From positions 3,472,001 through 3,536,000 of the forward strand of contig NZ_RKHO01000001.1 of assembly GCF_003752505.1 (NCBI RefSeq): a stretch of DNA of 64,000 nt, in the 5' to 3' direction. Positions 8,982 to 18,314 of this stretch are shown one piece after another. Position numbers and translations under genes: made by a program. How positions within the stretch are numbered: the stretch's first letter is position 1; each line of letters begins with the position of its first letter. The notes under the pieces were generated by a model. The model saw nothing but the letters and a program-made list of their open reading frames with translations. It did no database searches and was not told where the DNA came from. Origin of the DNA: Nocardioides aurantiacus. Lineage in GTDB: Bacteria > Actinomycetota > Actinomycetes > Propionibacteriales > Nocardioidaceae.

Positions 8982-9896
8982 ATGTCACAGCCCCACGCCG
9001 ACTACCGCCTGAGCCAGCTCGACCAGCTCGAGGCTGAGTCGATCCACATCTTCCGCGAGGTCGCGGCCGAGTTCGAGAAGCCGGTGCTGATGTTCTCCGG
9101 CGGCAAGGACTCCATCGTCATGCTCCGGCTGGCGGAGAAGGCCTTCTACCCGGCGAAGATCCCGTTTCCCGTGCTGCAGATCGACACCGGCTACGACTTC
9201 CCCGAGGTGCTGGAGACGCGCGACAACTGGGTGAAGCGGCTCGGCGTGCGCATGATCGTGGCGAGCGTCGAGCAGGCCATCGCCGACAAGGTGGTCGTCG
9301 ACGACGGCAAGACCAGCCGCAACCGGCTGCAGATCGGCACCCTGCTCCACGCCATCGAGGAGGAGGGCTTCACCGCCGCCTTCGGTGGCGGACGCCGCGA
9401 CGAGGAGAAGGCCCGAGCCAAGGAGCGCGTCTACTCCCACCGCGACGACTTCGGCCAGTGGGACCCCAAGAACCAGCGTCCCGAGCTGTGGAGCCTCTAC
9501 AACGGTCGCATCCACGGCGGCGAGCACATGCGGATCTTCCCGCTGTCGAACTGGACCGAGCTCGACATCTGGCACTACCTGGCACAGGAGAAGGTCGAGA
9601 TCCCGTCCATCTACTTCTCCCACCAGCGCCGGGTCTTCCAGCGCGACGGGATGTGGCTCTCCGAGAGCGAGTTCAACCCGACCAAGGGCAACGAGACAGT
9701 CGAGGAGAGGACGGTGCGCTTCCGCACCGTCGGCGACCTCACGCTGACCGGGTGCGTCGAGTCCGAGGCCGACACGATCGAGAAGATCATCGAGGAGGTC
9801 TCCATCGCCACGGTGACCGAGCGTGGAGCCACGCGCGGCGACGACCGCTTCTCCGAGGCCGCCATGGAAGACCGCAAGAAGGAGGGCTACTTCTGA
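8982..9896 (+). CDS. cysD: Sulfate adenylyltransferase subunit 2 (ATP-sulfurylase small subunit)
   Basis: A 304-residue PP-loop ATPase with the signature MFSGGKDS at residues 38-44 and conserved stretches such as FGGGRRDEEKARAKER and FPLSNWTELDIWHYL. With CysN it makes adenosine 5'-phosphosulfate from ATP and sulfate. The ATG at 8982 gives the family's usual N-terminus (RLSQLDQLEAESIHI); the frame is open further upstream but has no family sequence there. The stop overlaps the cysN start by one base (TGATG). No cysC, cysH or sulfotransferase gene is visible, so the fate of the product is unknown. The pair sits inside a polysaccharide locus, which allows either assimilation or polymer sulfation. 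Confidence 0.95.
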   Translation: MSQPHADYRLSQLDQLEAESIHIFREVAAEFEKPVLMFSGGKDSIVMLRLAEKAFYPAKIPFPVLQIDTGYDFPEVLETRDNWVKRLGVRMIVASVEQAIADKVVVDDGKTSRNRLQIGTLLHAIEEEGFTAAFGGGRRDEEKARAKERVYSHRDDFGQWDPKNQRPELWSLYNGRIHGGEHMRIFPLSNWTELDIWHYLAQEKVEIPSIYFSHQRRVFQRDGMWLSESEFNPTKGNETVEERTVRFRTVGDLTLTGCVESEADTIEKIIEEVSIATVTERGATRGDDRFSEAAMEDRKKEGYF

Positions 9897-11224
9897 TGGC
9901 CAGCAACACTGATTCGCCGGTCGAGCCCGTCGAGACCAGCGACCCCACGCTAGAGGACCTCGGCGTCGGCCAGATGGACCTCCTGCGCTTCGCCACCGCC
10001 GGCTCCGTCGACGACGGCAAGTCGACCCTCATCGGACGGCTGCTGCTCGACTCGAAGGCGATCTTCAGCGACCAGCTCGAAGCTGTCGAGGCCACCAGCC
10101 AGTCCAAGGGCTACGACTACACCGACCTCGCGTTGCTGACCGACGGACTCCGCTCCGAGCGCGAGCAGGGCATCACGATTGACGTGGCCTACCGCTACTT
10201 CGCCACTCCGCGACGCAAGTTCATCATCGCCGACACGCCCGGTCACGTGCAGTACACGCGCAACATGGTCACCGGCGCCTCGACCGCCGACCTCGGCCTG
10301 GTGCTGGTCGACGCCCGTCAGGGCCTGACCGAGCAGTCCCGCCGTCACGCGGTGATCCTGTCGCTGCTCCGGGTGCCGCACATGGTGCTGGCGGTGAACA
10401 AGATGGACCTCGTCGACTACGACCAGGGCGTCTACGACAAGATCCGGCGCGAGTTCACGGCGTTCGCCACCAAGCTCTCGATCCCCGACCTCGAGATCAT
10501 CCCGATCTCGGCGCTCAAGGGCGACAACGTCGTGACCCGTTCGGAGCACATGCCGTGGTACCAGGGCTCGTCCCTGATGCACCACCTCGAGAACGTCCAC
10601 GTGGCGTCCGACCGCGACCTGATCGACGCCCGTCTGCCCGTGCAGTACGTCGTGCGACCCAAGTCCGACGAGTTCCACGACTACCGCGGGTACGCCGGCC
10701 AGCTGGCCGGCGGCGTGCTCAAGCCGGGCGACGAGGTGGTCGTGCTGCCCAGCGGCATGACCTCCAGGATCGCCGGCATCGACCTCTTCGACCGCGAGAT
10801 CACCGAGGCCTACCCGCCCATGTCGGTCACGGTGCGGCTCGAGGACGACGTCGACGTCAGCCGCGGCGACATGATCGCCCGGGTCAACAACGCACCGTCG
10901 GCCAGCCAGGACATCGACGCGATGGTCTGCTGGATGACCAACCAGCCTTTGCACCCGCGACAGAAGCTGGCGATCAAGCACACCACCCGCACCGGTCGCG
11001 CGCTGGTCAAGGACATCCAGTACCGCCTGGACATCAACACCCTCCACCGCGACCAGGAGACGAAGGAACTCGGGCTCAACGAGATCGGGCGCGTCCAGCT
11101 GCGCACCACGGTCCCGCTGCTGTGCGACTCCTACTCCAAGAACCGGACCACAGGATCGTTCATCCTGATCGACGAGGCCACCGGGGTCACCGTCGGCGCG
11201 GGCATGATCAACTCGGTCGCATGA
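9896..11224 (+). CDS. cysN: Sulfate adenylyltransferase subunit 1 (GTPase subunit)
   Basis: A 442-residue elongation-factor-like GTPase. G1 is GSVDDGKST at residues 36-44, the switch segment has EREQGITIDVAYRYF, G3 is DTPGH and G4 is NKMD. Its GTP hydrolysis drives the unfavourable formation of adenosine 5'-phosphosulfate by CysD. The length corresponds to CysN alone; there is no C-terminal APS-kinase (CysC) domain, which some actinobacteria have fused here. The start overlaps the cysD stop and its own stop overlaps the start of the FkbM-type methyltransferase (ATGA), so the three genes are probably translated from one message. Confidence 0.95.
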   Translation: MASNTDSPVEPVETSDPTLEDLGVGQMDLLRFATAGSVDDGKSTLIGRLLLDSKAIFSDQLEAVEATSQSKGYDYTDLALLTDGLRSEREQGITIDVAYRYFATPRRKFIIADTPGHVQYTRNMVTGASTADLGLVLVDARQGLTEQSRRHAVILSLLRVPHMVLAVNKMDLVDYDQGVYDKIRREFTAFATKLSIPDLEIIPISALKGDNVVTRSEHMPWYQGSSLMHHLENVHVASDRDLIDARLPVQYVVRPKSDEFHDYRGYAGQLAGGVLKPGDEVVVLPSGMTSRIAGIDLFDREITEAYPPMSVTVRLEDDVDVSRGDMIARVNNAPSASQDIDAMVCWMTNQPLHPRQKLAIKHTTRTGRALVKDIQYRLDINTLHRDQETKELGLNEIGRVQLRTTVPLLCDSYSKNRTTGSFILIDEATGVTVGAGMINSVA

Positions 11225-11946
11225 GGGGCTCCGGAGTGCGAACGAGGCGGGGCTGGACCACGGTGACGAGAGACCTCCTCCGACGTCGGGGATTCGACAT
11301 CGTTCGGTTCAGTCGTATGCAGGCGATCCGTCACCTAGAGATCGATTTCGTGCTCGATGTCGGCGCCAACACCGGCCAGTTCGCCAGCCAGATCCGCAGG
11401 TTGGGATACGACGGCACCATCGTTTCTTTTGAGCCGTTGAGCAACGCCCTACGTGTCATCTCCCAGATCGCTGCCCGAGATGAAAAGTGGACGATCCAAC
11501 CGTATGCGCTCGGCGATGTCGAGCAGCACCTGGATATCCACGTCACCAGAAATCTAGTCAGCAGTTCGATACTCGAACAGGGCGAGTTGCTGAGCCGGAT
11601 AGATCCTGGTTCGACACCCGTTGACACGGAGCGCATCCTGGTGCGACGCCTAGACTCGGTCTATCCAGACCTCGTTCCACGCGGCGCTCGAACCCTCCTG
11701 AAGATTGACACCCAGGGATACGAGCGGCAAGTTCTCCTCGGTGCCGGCGAATGGCTCGAGACCATCGCGGCGGTCCATCTCGAAGTCTCCCTGGTTGAAC
11801 TATACGGAGGAGAATTTTTGCTCAGCGAAGCCCTTGAGTTTCTGGAAAGTCGAGGATTCCGGGTGCTCACCATGGAGCCGTCACTGCCTGACCCCGTCAC
11901 TGGTCAGCTGCTTCAGGTTGATCTCACGTTGGATCGGCGGAGTTAA
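11221..11946 (+). CDS. FkbM-family methyltransferase
   Basis: A 241-residue protein with the SAM-binding motif DFVLDVGANTGQFASQI near residues 41-57 and the FkbM-type second half (LLKIDTQGYERQVLLGAGEWL near 160-180, then LEVSLVELYGGE). FkbM enzymes O-methylate hydroxyls on macrolides and on sugars, and are common in polysaccharide loci. The start codon overlaps the cysN stop by four bases. Codon use becomes visibly more A/T-rich here than in cysDN, so the coupling may result from insertion of a foreign block directly behind cysN. Acceptor unknown; a sugar in the local polymer is likely. Confidence 0.87.
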   Translation: MRGSGVRTRRGWTTVTRDLLRRRGFDIVRFSRMQAIRHLEIDFVLDVGANTGQFASQIRRLGYDGTIVSFEPLSNALRVISQIAARDEKWTIQPYALGDVEQHLDIHVTRNLVSSSILEQGELLSRIDPGSTPVDTERILVRRLDSVYPDLVPRGARTLLKIDTQGYERQVLLGAGEWLETIAAVHLEVSLVELYGGEFLLSEALEFLESRGFRVLTMEPSLPDPVTGQLLQVDLTLDRRS

Positions 11947-11953
11947 GGCTCCG

Positions 11954-13162
11954 CTAACGTCGTTGCGTTCTTGCGGCTCTGCGTCTAGCCCCTTCTACAC
12001 TGGCAACCAGCTGCGAGGTCACCAGAGCGCGTCCGTACCTCTCGCGCGCGAATGCTGTGGCAGCAGCGACTTGGGCGGAACGGGCCTCTATGTTCTGGAC
12101 CAATCGAACGACGGCATGCGCAAACTCGGCCGGGTCATCGGCCAGTGTGACGCCTCCGGCGCTGGCCGCTCCCATGCCCTCATCCGATAAGGTCGTAGCC
12201 ACCACCGGAACCCCCTCGGCGAAGGCTTCCAGCATCTTGTTCTTGATGCCGGTGCCGAACTGTAGCGGCACGACCGCCACGGACGCCGCTCTGAGATACG
12301 AAGCGACGCTCTCCACCGCGCCGGTGACCGTCACAGCATCAAGGTCACGTGACAGCTGTCGAATGCGCGGGCCAGGTGCCCTTCCTACGATGAAGAACCT
12401 TGCGGTAGGGACCTGACGGAGCACCGTGGGCAGAACTTGGTGAGCAAACCACACGGCAGCCTCCTCGCTGTACTGCGTGCTCATGTCGCCGGTGAACACC
12501 AGTACCGTGCCATCGATGATCTCGACGGGGTCAGCACCGTCAACCCCGTCAGATATCTCGTACGTGGTCGGGATGACGTAGGTCGCTCCCCCACCGACTC
12601 GATCCGCGTCTGCTCGCGTCGTGATGGTTGTGACGTCCGCTGAGCGGTTGCACCAACGCTCGTATTGGCGCAGAAGGTGTGCCTCGGCCCTCAGCACGGC
12701 TCGCATTCCTGGACGAGCATGCTCGACCCTCCGCGCGAACTGAAACGAAAGTGCGTCACAGAAGTCCAGGACTGCGGCTGTACGTCTTCCGCCCATGTAC
12801 GGCGCCGTCCGAACCAGCGAGTACAAGGTGCAGACGGCATCGTGCCGACGCTCGGCCTGACGGATTGCCTGGTGGAGTGAGCCGTCGTAGGCGCGGGCGA
12901 CTTGCAGGGGCCATCCCGAAGCCAGTCCTGCCCCTCGACGGACCCAGCGTGACGACCTGGGTACGACCACCAGGTCGTCGACAATGCCGCGCAACTCTTC
13001 CACGAACTCGTCGGAGACCCCCTCCAGTGACCTCGAACTGGTCACCAAGCACACCTTGTAGTGATCACCGAGCATCAACAGCTGCTGGAAGACCCGCCGC
13101 TCCGCTCCGCTGTTCGGGGGCCAAGGGAACCGCGACGTGACGTAACAGATCCACTCGCTCAT
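11954..13162 (-). CDS. Glycosyltransferase, GT4 type
   Basis: A 402-residue GT-B protein. The N-terminus ICYVTSRFPWPPNSGAERR is a donor/acceptor loop like that of the exosortase-associated GT4 group. The C-terminal half has VLVFTGDMSTQYSEEAAVWF, FFIVGRAPGP and the donor-binding patch LQFGTGIKNKMLEAFAEGVPVVAT near residues 320-345. The ATG at 13162 overlaps by one base the stop of the upstream polymerase-like gene, so translation is coupled. It most likely adds one sugar of the repeat unit at the cytoplasmic face. Donor and linkage cannot be read from sequence. The gene converges with the FkbM gene, leaving seven bases between the two stop codons. Confidence 0.85.
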   Translation of the reverse strand: MSEWICYVTSRFPWPPNSGAERRVFQQLLMLGDHYKVCLVTSSRSLEGVSDEFVEELRGIVDDLVVVPRSSRWVRRGAGLASGWPLQVARAYDGSLHQAIRQAERRHDAVCTLYSLVRTAPYMGGRRTAAVLDFCDALSFQFARRVEHARPGMRAVLRAEAHLLRQYERWCNRSADVTTITTRADADRVGGGATYVIPTTYEISDGVDGADPVEIIDGTVLVFTGDMSTQYSEEAAVWFAHQVLPTVLRQVPTARFFIVGRAPGPRIRQLSRDLDAVTVTGAVESVASYLRAASVAVVPLQFGTGIKNKMLEAFAEGVPVVATTLSDEGMGAASAGGVTLADDPAEFAHAVVRLVQNIEARSAQVAAATAFARERYGRALVTSQLVASVEGARRRAARTQRR

Positions 13163-14553
13163 CAGCGCCTCACCACGAACCGAGCGATGCCGACGTAGAT
13201 GGTGCCGAAAAGGATCAAAACGATGGTCGTGAATGAGTTGATGCCCCCCAGTAACCACTGCGCTGGGAAGGTGAGAAAGGGGAGCACCATCAGGGCGCGC
13301 CGAGGATTCACCATGGAACGCTCCGCTAAGACGGACATCCTGCCCACCAGCCATCCGAAGAACAACCCACCGAGGATTACGCCTCCGGTGCCGGCATTGA
13401 TCCACAACTCGGTCACAATTCCATACTCGGGGGTGAAGGTCCGATCCGTCTCGGGCTGTTGCAGAGTAATGAGATACGCCGACGTCTGTGACGGTTTGTC
13501 GGGAAACAACGACCGCGGGACGGGTTGTGTCGCGAGATCGAGTAGCGTGCGACCCCACAATCTCCCGTCGTACGTCTGGTAGGTCTGAGCGAAGAAATCA
13601 AAGGAGTCGAACCGTCCGCTGAAGTCTGTCACGGACTGCCGTGCGCTCACTTGAGCCGAGTCGCCAACGGTGGTGTTCTCGACTCGAAATGTCGCGTAAG
13701 CCCCGGCCCCGAGAATCACCAGAACCGTGAGCGGGACGATTGCCCTGAGCTTAATGGCGCCGACGTTCCGCTCGCGCCAGGCGATCATCGCAAGGAGTGG
13801 CGCCGCATAATACGAACGCTGGCCGTATGGAAAGATCAGCACTGCGCCAAAGATAAAGGTGAGGGCGATGCATGGGACCCGCCAGCTCTGATCTCGAGGG
13901 ATCAGCACGAGTGCCAGCCAGAACGGCAGCCATGCCAAGGCGATGGACACCCCGGTCACGTAGAACTGACCGCCATCGTTGACAAGACTCCTGAATAGGG
14001 TGGGTTGGGTGTAGGCGAACCGCATTGTCACGCCAGCAATCTGAGCGCTCAAAAGCAGTCCCACCACCGCAAGCGACCCCGCGACCAATGCCACCCCGAG
14101 CGGGGCGCGAAGGCGCGGGTTCGGGGAAAGCGACCCACCCGGGGTCTCGCGATTGCGCGTACTCATTCCGACCACGACGCCCGTCGCCAGCGTGGCGCAA
14201 AACAGACCCGCCAGGATCATAGGGCCTCCCAGGGCCCCGCGTTGCAGCAGTCGGGCGTAGCTGGTGACTTCGGTGTCCAACAGTGCCAGAGGTCTGAGCA
14301 CGTAGGTGAATGCGACGGCCAGGGCTAGTACCGATGCCGCCGACGAGACTTTCGGACTAGTTTGCCCAACGATCATGACGCCCGCTGCGACGGCGCTGAC
14401 GAGGGCCAAGAGCAAGCTCAATCGTCCGCCGCTGGGCGACGTCCAGAGCCATATGACCAGAACGGAGGACACCATCCACGCTCCGACCACGACAGGAGCG
14501 ACCACTGTTCGGCGCTCAGACTGCGCCTTGGTCCTCAGCGGTTGCATGCTCAT
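13162..14553 (-). CDS. Polysaccharide polymerase-like multispanning membrane protein
   Basis: A 463-residue protein with about ten to twelve hydrophobic segments and a large extracytoplasmic loop between about residues 290 and 395 (containing RQSVTDFSGRFDSFDFFAQTYQTYDGR and LFPDKPSQTSAY). This is the layout of Wzy/O-antigen polymerases and related EpsG/O-antigen ligase proteins, which are poorly conserved in sequence. The start at 14553 overlaps the flippase stop by four bases (ATGA), and the stop overlaps the start of the glycosyltransferase. Position between a flippase and a glycosyltransferase supports the role of joining lipid-linked repeat units outside the membrane. A ligase role is the main alternative. 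Confidence 0.75.
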   Translation of the reverse strand: MSMQPLRTKAQSERRTVVAPVVVGAWMVSSVLVIWLWTSPSGGRLSLLLALVSAVAAGVMIVGQTSPKVSSAASVLALAVAFTYVLRPLALLDTEVTSYARLLQRGALGGPMILAGLFCATLATGVVVGMSTRNRETPGGSLSPNPRLRAPLGVALVAGSLAVVGLLLSAQIAGVTMRFAYTQPTLFRSLVNDGGQFYVTGVSIALAWLPFWLALVLIPRDQSWRVPCIALTFIFGAVLIFPYGQRSYYAAPLLAMIAWRERNVGAIKLRAIVPLTVLVILGAGAYATFRVENTTVGDSAQVSARQSVTDFSGRFDSFDFFAQTYQTYDGRLWGRTLLDLATQPVPRSLFPDKPSQTSAYLITLQQPETDRTFTPEYGIVTELWINAGTGGVILGGLFFGWLVGRMSVLAERSMVNPRRALMVLPFLTFPAQWLLGGINSFTTIVLILFGTIYVGIARFVVRR

Positions 14554-15956
14554 ATGATTGTCCTGAAGACCGCGTGGGCAAGAGCCATTGATGCGGAGGC
14601 TGCCGTAAACACATGGGCCGATACGACCTGACGCCCGGCCAGAGACCCGCCGAAGCCTGCCCACAGCGCCGACACGAGGACCACGAGCACGACTACTGCG
14701 GCCAGAACAGCCAGACATGCTATTCCGAGAGGCGAACTCGGCATCGCAATCATGCCAGCACATACTGCTGCTAGGCCAAGCAGGTTGGCGGCAGCTATCG
14801 TCTTGTAACGGCCCTCAGCGACTATCAGCGAGTAGGTCGGTCCTCCCCACGCCGCCGCGGCTGCAGCTAGCACCGCGGGAGGGAGAACTGCCGTGAAGAC
14901 AGCTGAGCGCTCGGCACCCAACCCAAAGAGGATTAGCACGTGGTCCGCGGCCAACAACAGACACACCGCCAAGCAGGAGGTGACAACGCCAACCGCTCGG
15001 TTGACCCTCTTGAACAGGGCAATACGAATCGGCTGCTGATGGCCGCCGTTATGGCGCGCGAGTCGCGGCAGCAGTGCCGCCGAGGCTTGAGTTGAGACCA
15101 GTGCGACGCCGCCAGCAACCGTGAAGGCTGTGACATAGGCGCCGACGTCCTCGACTGGCATCACACGCATCGCATACACACGGTCGGCATACAGTCGGGC
15201 ACCCCCAGCCAGGGTCGCAACGGCAAGAGGCGCCAAGGTGTGCCTCCCAAGCCGGAGTAGGAGGTGCGTTCTAGCCGGGGTGCGGAAGCGACCAGCCAAC
15301 AACACCCGCCAGACGTACCAGGACAGGAACGCCAGAGAGATGCCCGCAACGAATGCCTGCCAAGCCAGGACATACACCGCCTGTCCCGACTTCGCCGCCA
15401 CGACGCCGGCACCCGTCCACCTCAAAAGGTCGGCGAGCATGAGAAATCCGGCACTCGTGGCCTGTCTGTCTCGACCGATGATGATGCCTACGTAAAGTCG
15501 TGTTGGTAGTTCGAGCGCAAGGGAGGCCGCGACGAGCAGAGTGGCCACATGGTGGTGCTGCACCGCATCAGCGGAGACGGTTGTTGAGAAGATGAGGTAG
15601 ATCAAGCCGAAGAGGATGACGGCCAACAGGCCAATCCACGATTCGTAGGCTCGCATTAGCCCAGATTGCAGTGGTTCCTCGCTCCCGGACGAAAAATCTC
15701 TGCTGGCGCTCGTCGAAAGACCCAGGTCGAATACGGATAACACCAGCTGGAAACTGAGATAGAGCGAAACCAAACCAAATGATGCCGCATCTAGAGCGTG
15801 GGAGAGGACGGCCAAGAGCCCCATCACCCCGACCGCCGAGGTGATCTTCTGGGCGACAGCCCCTGCGACGCCGGCCAGCACTCTCCTGTTCGCCAGCCTT
15901 GCCCTCAACTCACGACTTCCCAACGGAGCCTTACGTCGACACCGGGGTGTGTACAA
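14550..15956 (-). CDS. Oligosaccharide flippase-like protein (Wzx / MATE-like)
   Basis: A 468-residue protein with about twelve to fourteen predicted helices and the N-terminal pattern of polysaccharide transporters (VAGAVAQKITSAVGVMGLLAVLSHALD followed by FGLVSLYLSFQLVLSVFDLGL). Such proteins flip undecaprenyl-linked repeat units across the membrane. The frame opens with a TTG at 15956; this start is weakly supported and an internal start a few codons later is possible. It is translationally coupled to the polymerase-like gene downstream. Sequence of the block is more A/T-rich than the flanking sugar-nucleotide genes. Confidence 0.8.
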   Translation of the reverse strand: MYTPRCRRKAPLGSRELRARLANRRVLAGVAGAVAQKITSAVGVMGLLAVLSHALDAASFGLVSLYLSFQLVLSVFDLGLSTSASRDFSSGSEEPLQSGLMRAYESWIGLLAVILFGLIYLIFSTTVSADAVQHHHVATLLVAASLALELPTRLYVGIIIGRDRQATSAGFLMLADLLRWTGAGVVAAKSGQAVYVLAWQAFVAGISLAFLSWYVWRVLLAGRFRTPARTHLLLRLGRHTLAPLAVATLAGGARLYADRVYAMRVMPVEDVGAYVTAFTVAGGVALVSTQASAALLPRLARHNGGHQQPIRIALFKRVNRAVGVVTSCLAVCLLLAADHVLILFGLGAERSAVFTAVLPPAVLAAAAAAWGGPTYSLIVAEGRYKTIAAANLLGLAAVCAGMIAMPSSPLGIACLAVLAAVVVLVVLVSALWAGFGGSLAGRQVVSAHVFTAASASMALAHAVFRTII

Positions 15957-16083
15957 CTTCCACGGCGCATCTTTCCGAGCTGGTACGGCGCCGAGCCCAT
16001 TGGATCGTCTTTATTGGTTGCCGCAACCAGCCGCCAGCAGCGAAGGTCCAGACCCGGTATCCCGTCCGCGACGGGCAGCCGTA

Positions 16084-17208
16084 TCACGAACGCTCCTCGT
16101 GGATACCCGCCCACCGGTGATGGCGCGAGGCTGTGGATGAGATGAACCGAACCACGCGTCTGCTGGTGTCGTCGACCTCGTAGCCGGACGGCATCGACCC
16201 CGACCCTCGGTCCGTCATCGCCATGCAGACGGCACGCACCACGTCATCCGAATCGAGACCGGTCATCATGATGCTCCCGGTGTCCAGGGCCTCGGGACGC
16301 TCGATGGAGTCCCGGAGCGTGACTGCGGGGAAGCCCAGGACGGCCGACTCCTCAGAGATCGTGCCGGAGTCCGAAAGCACGCATGCCGCCCGCGATTGCA
16401 ATCGGTTGTAGTCGTGGAAGCCAAAGGGCTCGAGCCATCGGACGTCGCCCTCGACGGTCTCCCCGAGCGCCTCGATCCGCTTGCGGGTCCGGGGATGCGT
16501 CGAGACGATGACCGGCAGCGACCAGGTCTCGTGGACCTGTACCAGGCAAGCAAGCAGGTCGCGCAGGCGACCCGGCGCGTCGACGTTCTCCTGGCGGTGG
16601 GCGCTGACGAGAAAGTAGCCCCCGGGGTCGAGGCCTAGCCGCTTGAGCACGTCGGAGCCAGCGATGTCGTCGCGGTAGTGGTCCAGGACCTCGCGCATCG
16701 GTGAGCCAGTCACGATGACCCGCCGCGGGTGCAGGCCCTCGGCGAGCAGGTTGCGCCTGGCGTGCTCGGTGTAGGCCAGGTTGAAGTCGGCGACATGGTC
16801 CACCATTCGCCGGTTGGTCTCCTCGGGGACGTTCTCGTCGTAAGAGCGGTTGCCCGCCTCCATGTGGTACGTCGGAACGTGCATCCGCTTGGCCATCAGG
16901 GTCGCAATGCAGGAGTTGGTGTCACCCAGCACCAGCACCGCGTCGGGCCGCTCGGCCAACAGAACCTTCTCGGCCTCGACGAGCACTCCGCCGAGGGTGG
17001 ACCCCAGGCTGGAGGTGTCCACGTCAAGGTAGTGGTCGGGGGCACGCAGCCGGAGGTCGTCGAAGAAGACCTGGTTGAGCAGCCGGTCGTAGTTCTGCCC
17101 GGTGTGGACGAGCACGTGCTCGATGCCCTGGGTCGTCTCCATCCGGGCGATGACTCTGGCCAGCCGGATGATCTCCGGCCGGGTGCCGACGATGGTCATT
17201 ACCTTCAC
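16084..17208 (-). CDS. UDP-N-acetylglucosamine 2-epimerase family, CapG/FnlC type
   Basis: A 374-residue member of the WecB family: IVGTRPEIIRLARV at residues 6-19, HTGQNYD near 35-41, HMEAGNRSYDENVPEETNRRMVDH near 115-138 and SDSGTISEESAVLG near 285-298. The NRSYDENVPEE form is the one found in the CapG/FnlC branch, which epimerises the product of CapF at C2 to give UDP-N-acetyl-L-fucosamine, rather than the HVEAG-LRS form of UDP-GlcNAc 2-epimerases. The start overlaps the capF-like stop (ATGA). Together with the CapE-type and CapF-type genes in the same operon the pathway is complete. Confidence 0.88.
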   Translation of the reverse strand: MKVMTIVGTRPEIIRLARVIARMETTQGIEHVLVHTGQNYDRLLNQVFFDDLRLRAPDHYLDVDTSSLGSTLGGVLVEAEKVLLAERPDAVLVLGDTNSCIATLMAKRMHVPTYHMEAGNRSYDENVPEETNRRMVDHVADFNLAYTEHARRNLLAEGLHPRRVIVTGSPMREVLDHYRDDIAGSDVLKRLGLDPGGYFLVSAHRQENVDAPGRLRDLLACLVQVHETWSLPVIVSTHPRTRKRIEALGETVEGDVRWLEPFGFHDYNRLQSRAACVLSDSGTISEESAVLGFPAVTLRDSIERPEALDTGSIMMTGLDSDDVVRAVCMAMTDRGSGSMPSGYEVDDTSRRVVRFISSTASRHHRWAGIHEERS

Positions 17209-18314
17209 GTCGTGTCCACCCTCTCGGCATACTGGTCCGGGTCGCGCGGGTCGAGCAGCTGATCGGACCAGAACATCGTCACCAGCTCGTCGTCCCCGAT
17301 GTTGCGGATGTTATGAACCCACAGCGTGGGCATGTCGACGTACGCCGGGGAACTGCCCGTCACCGTGAACGACACCACCTCATCGTGCAGCAGCCGACGG
17401 AGGCGGATCTCCGCGGTGCCGTGGACCACCATGAAGCGCTCCACCTTGCGGAGATGGTAGTGGTCGCCTCGCACCATGCCCGGGAGCGTGGTCGAAACGA
17501 ATGCCTGGCCCGTCCCGCCGTGGGAGCGCACTGCCTCCACTAGGGCGCCGCGATTGTCGGCGTGCACGGTGGGGGCCACGGGCCACATCTGGGGGAACGA
17601 AGCCGCACGGTAGGTGTTGAATAGGTCGACCTCGAACGGAGTCGTCAGCGGGGGGACCTCACCGCGTCCGGCGTACAGCGCATGGGTCGCCTGCAGGCTC
17701 GCGAGCACGCCGCTGATCAGGTGGGGCTCGCCCTCCACCACGCGCTGTTCGTCGTCGCCAACCGAGTCGAGAAGTGCAGCGGCGGCCTGCTGCACGTGCA
17801 GCAGGCCGACCTCCCGGTCAGCCGTCACAACCGGCGACCCGCCCCTTGCGACCTCGGCCGCGAAGGTCGCGACGAAGGAGTTGTAGTGGGCCCGGCCGTG
17901 CTCACCGAAGAGGTTCGGCAGAAGCACGTCGGCGAATGACCCGCCGGTCGATCGTGCGGCGTCGGCCAGGAGGGTGGCAGCCCGTGCCTTGCCCCGTCCG
18001 TAGGGGTTGTCCAGCGATGCGTGCACCGAGTTGGCGTAGACGACGTCGACCGGTCGCGGCGACGCCCTCAGTGCGGCCGCCAGCGCGTCGGCAAGATTGA
18101 TGTTTCCCTGCTCGACGGCTGTCGGCTCCTCGGCACGGTTGACGCCCGCGAGGTGCAGGACCACGTCGCTGGCGCTCACCGCCGCGGCCAGGCGTCGGGG
18201 GTCAGCCACGTCGGCGCGACCCAGCCGGACCGGCTCAATCCCGTGCAGCGCTCGGAGCCGGCAGGCAGTGTGCCAGCCCAGGAAGCCGAAACCCCCCGTG
18301 ATGCAGATCCTCAC
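17205..18314 (-). CDS. CapF/FnlB-type bifunctional reductase (SDR domain plus C-terminal cupin)
   Basis: The SDR domain begins RICITGGFGFLGWH at the N-terminus and has the YGRGK catalytic pair near residue 130. The C-terminal cupin contains GDHYHLRKVERFMVVHG near 295-311. This two-domain order and the 369-residue length match CapF, which reduces and epimerises the CapE product on the route to UDP-N-acetyl-L-fucosamine. The GTG at 18314 was chosen because it overlaps the preceding stop (GTGA), follows a strong GGAGGGAG site and places the Rossmann motif at the very N-terminus; a longer in-frame start exists at 18398 but reads through the neighbour. It is coupled to the CapG-type gene. Confidence 0.9.
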   Translation of the reverse strand: MRICITGGFGFLGWHTACRLRALHGIEPVRLGRADVADPRRLAAAVSASDVVLHLAGVNRAEEPTAVEQGNINLADALAAALRASPRPVDVVYANSVHASLDNPYGRGKARAATLLADAARSTGGSFADVLLPNLFGEHGRAHYNSFVATFAAEVARGGSPVVTADREVGLLHVQQAAAALLDSVGDDEQRVVEGEPHLISGVLASLQATHALYAGRGEVPPLTTPFEVDLFNTYRAASFPQMWPVAPTVHADNRGALVEAVRSHGGTGQAFVSTTLPGMVRGDHYHLRKVERFMVVHGTAEIRLRRLLHDEVVSFTVTGSSPAYVDMPTLWVHNIRNIGDDELVTMFWSDQLLDPRDPDQYAERVDTT

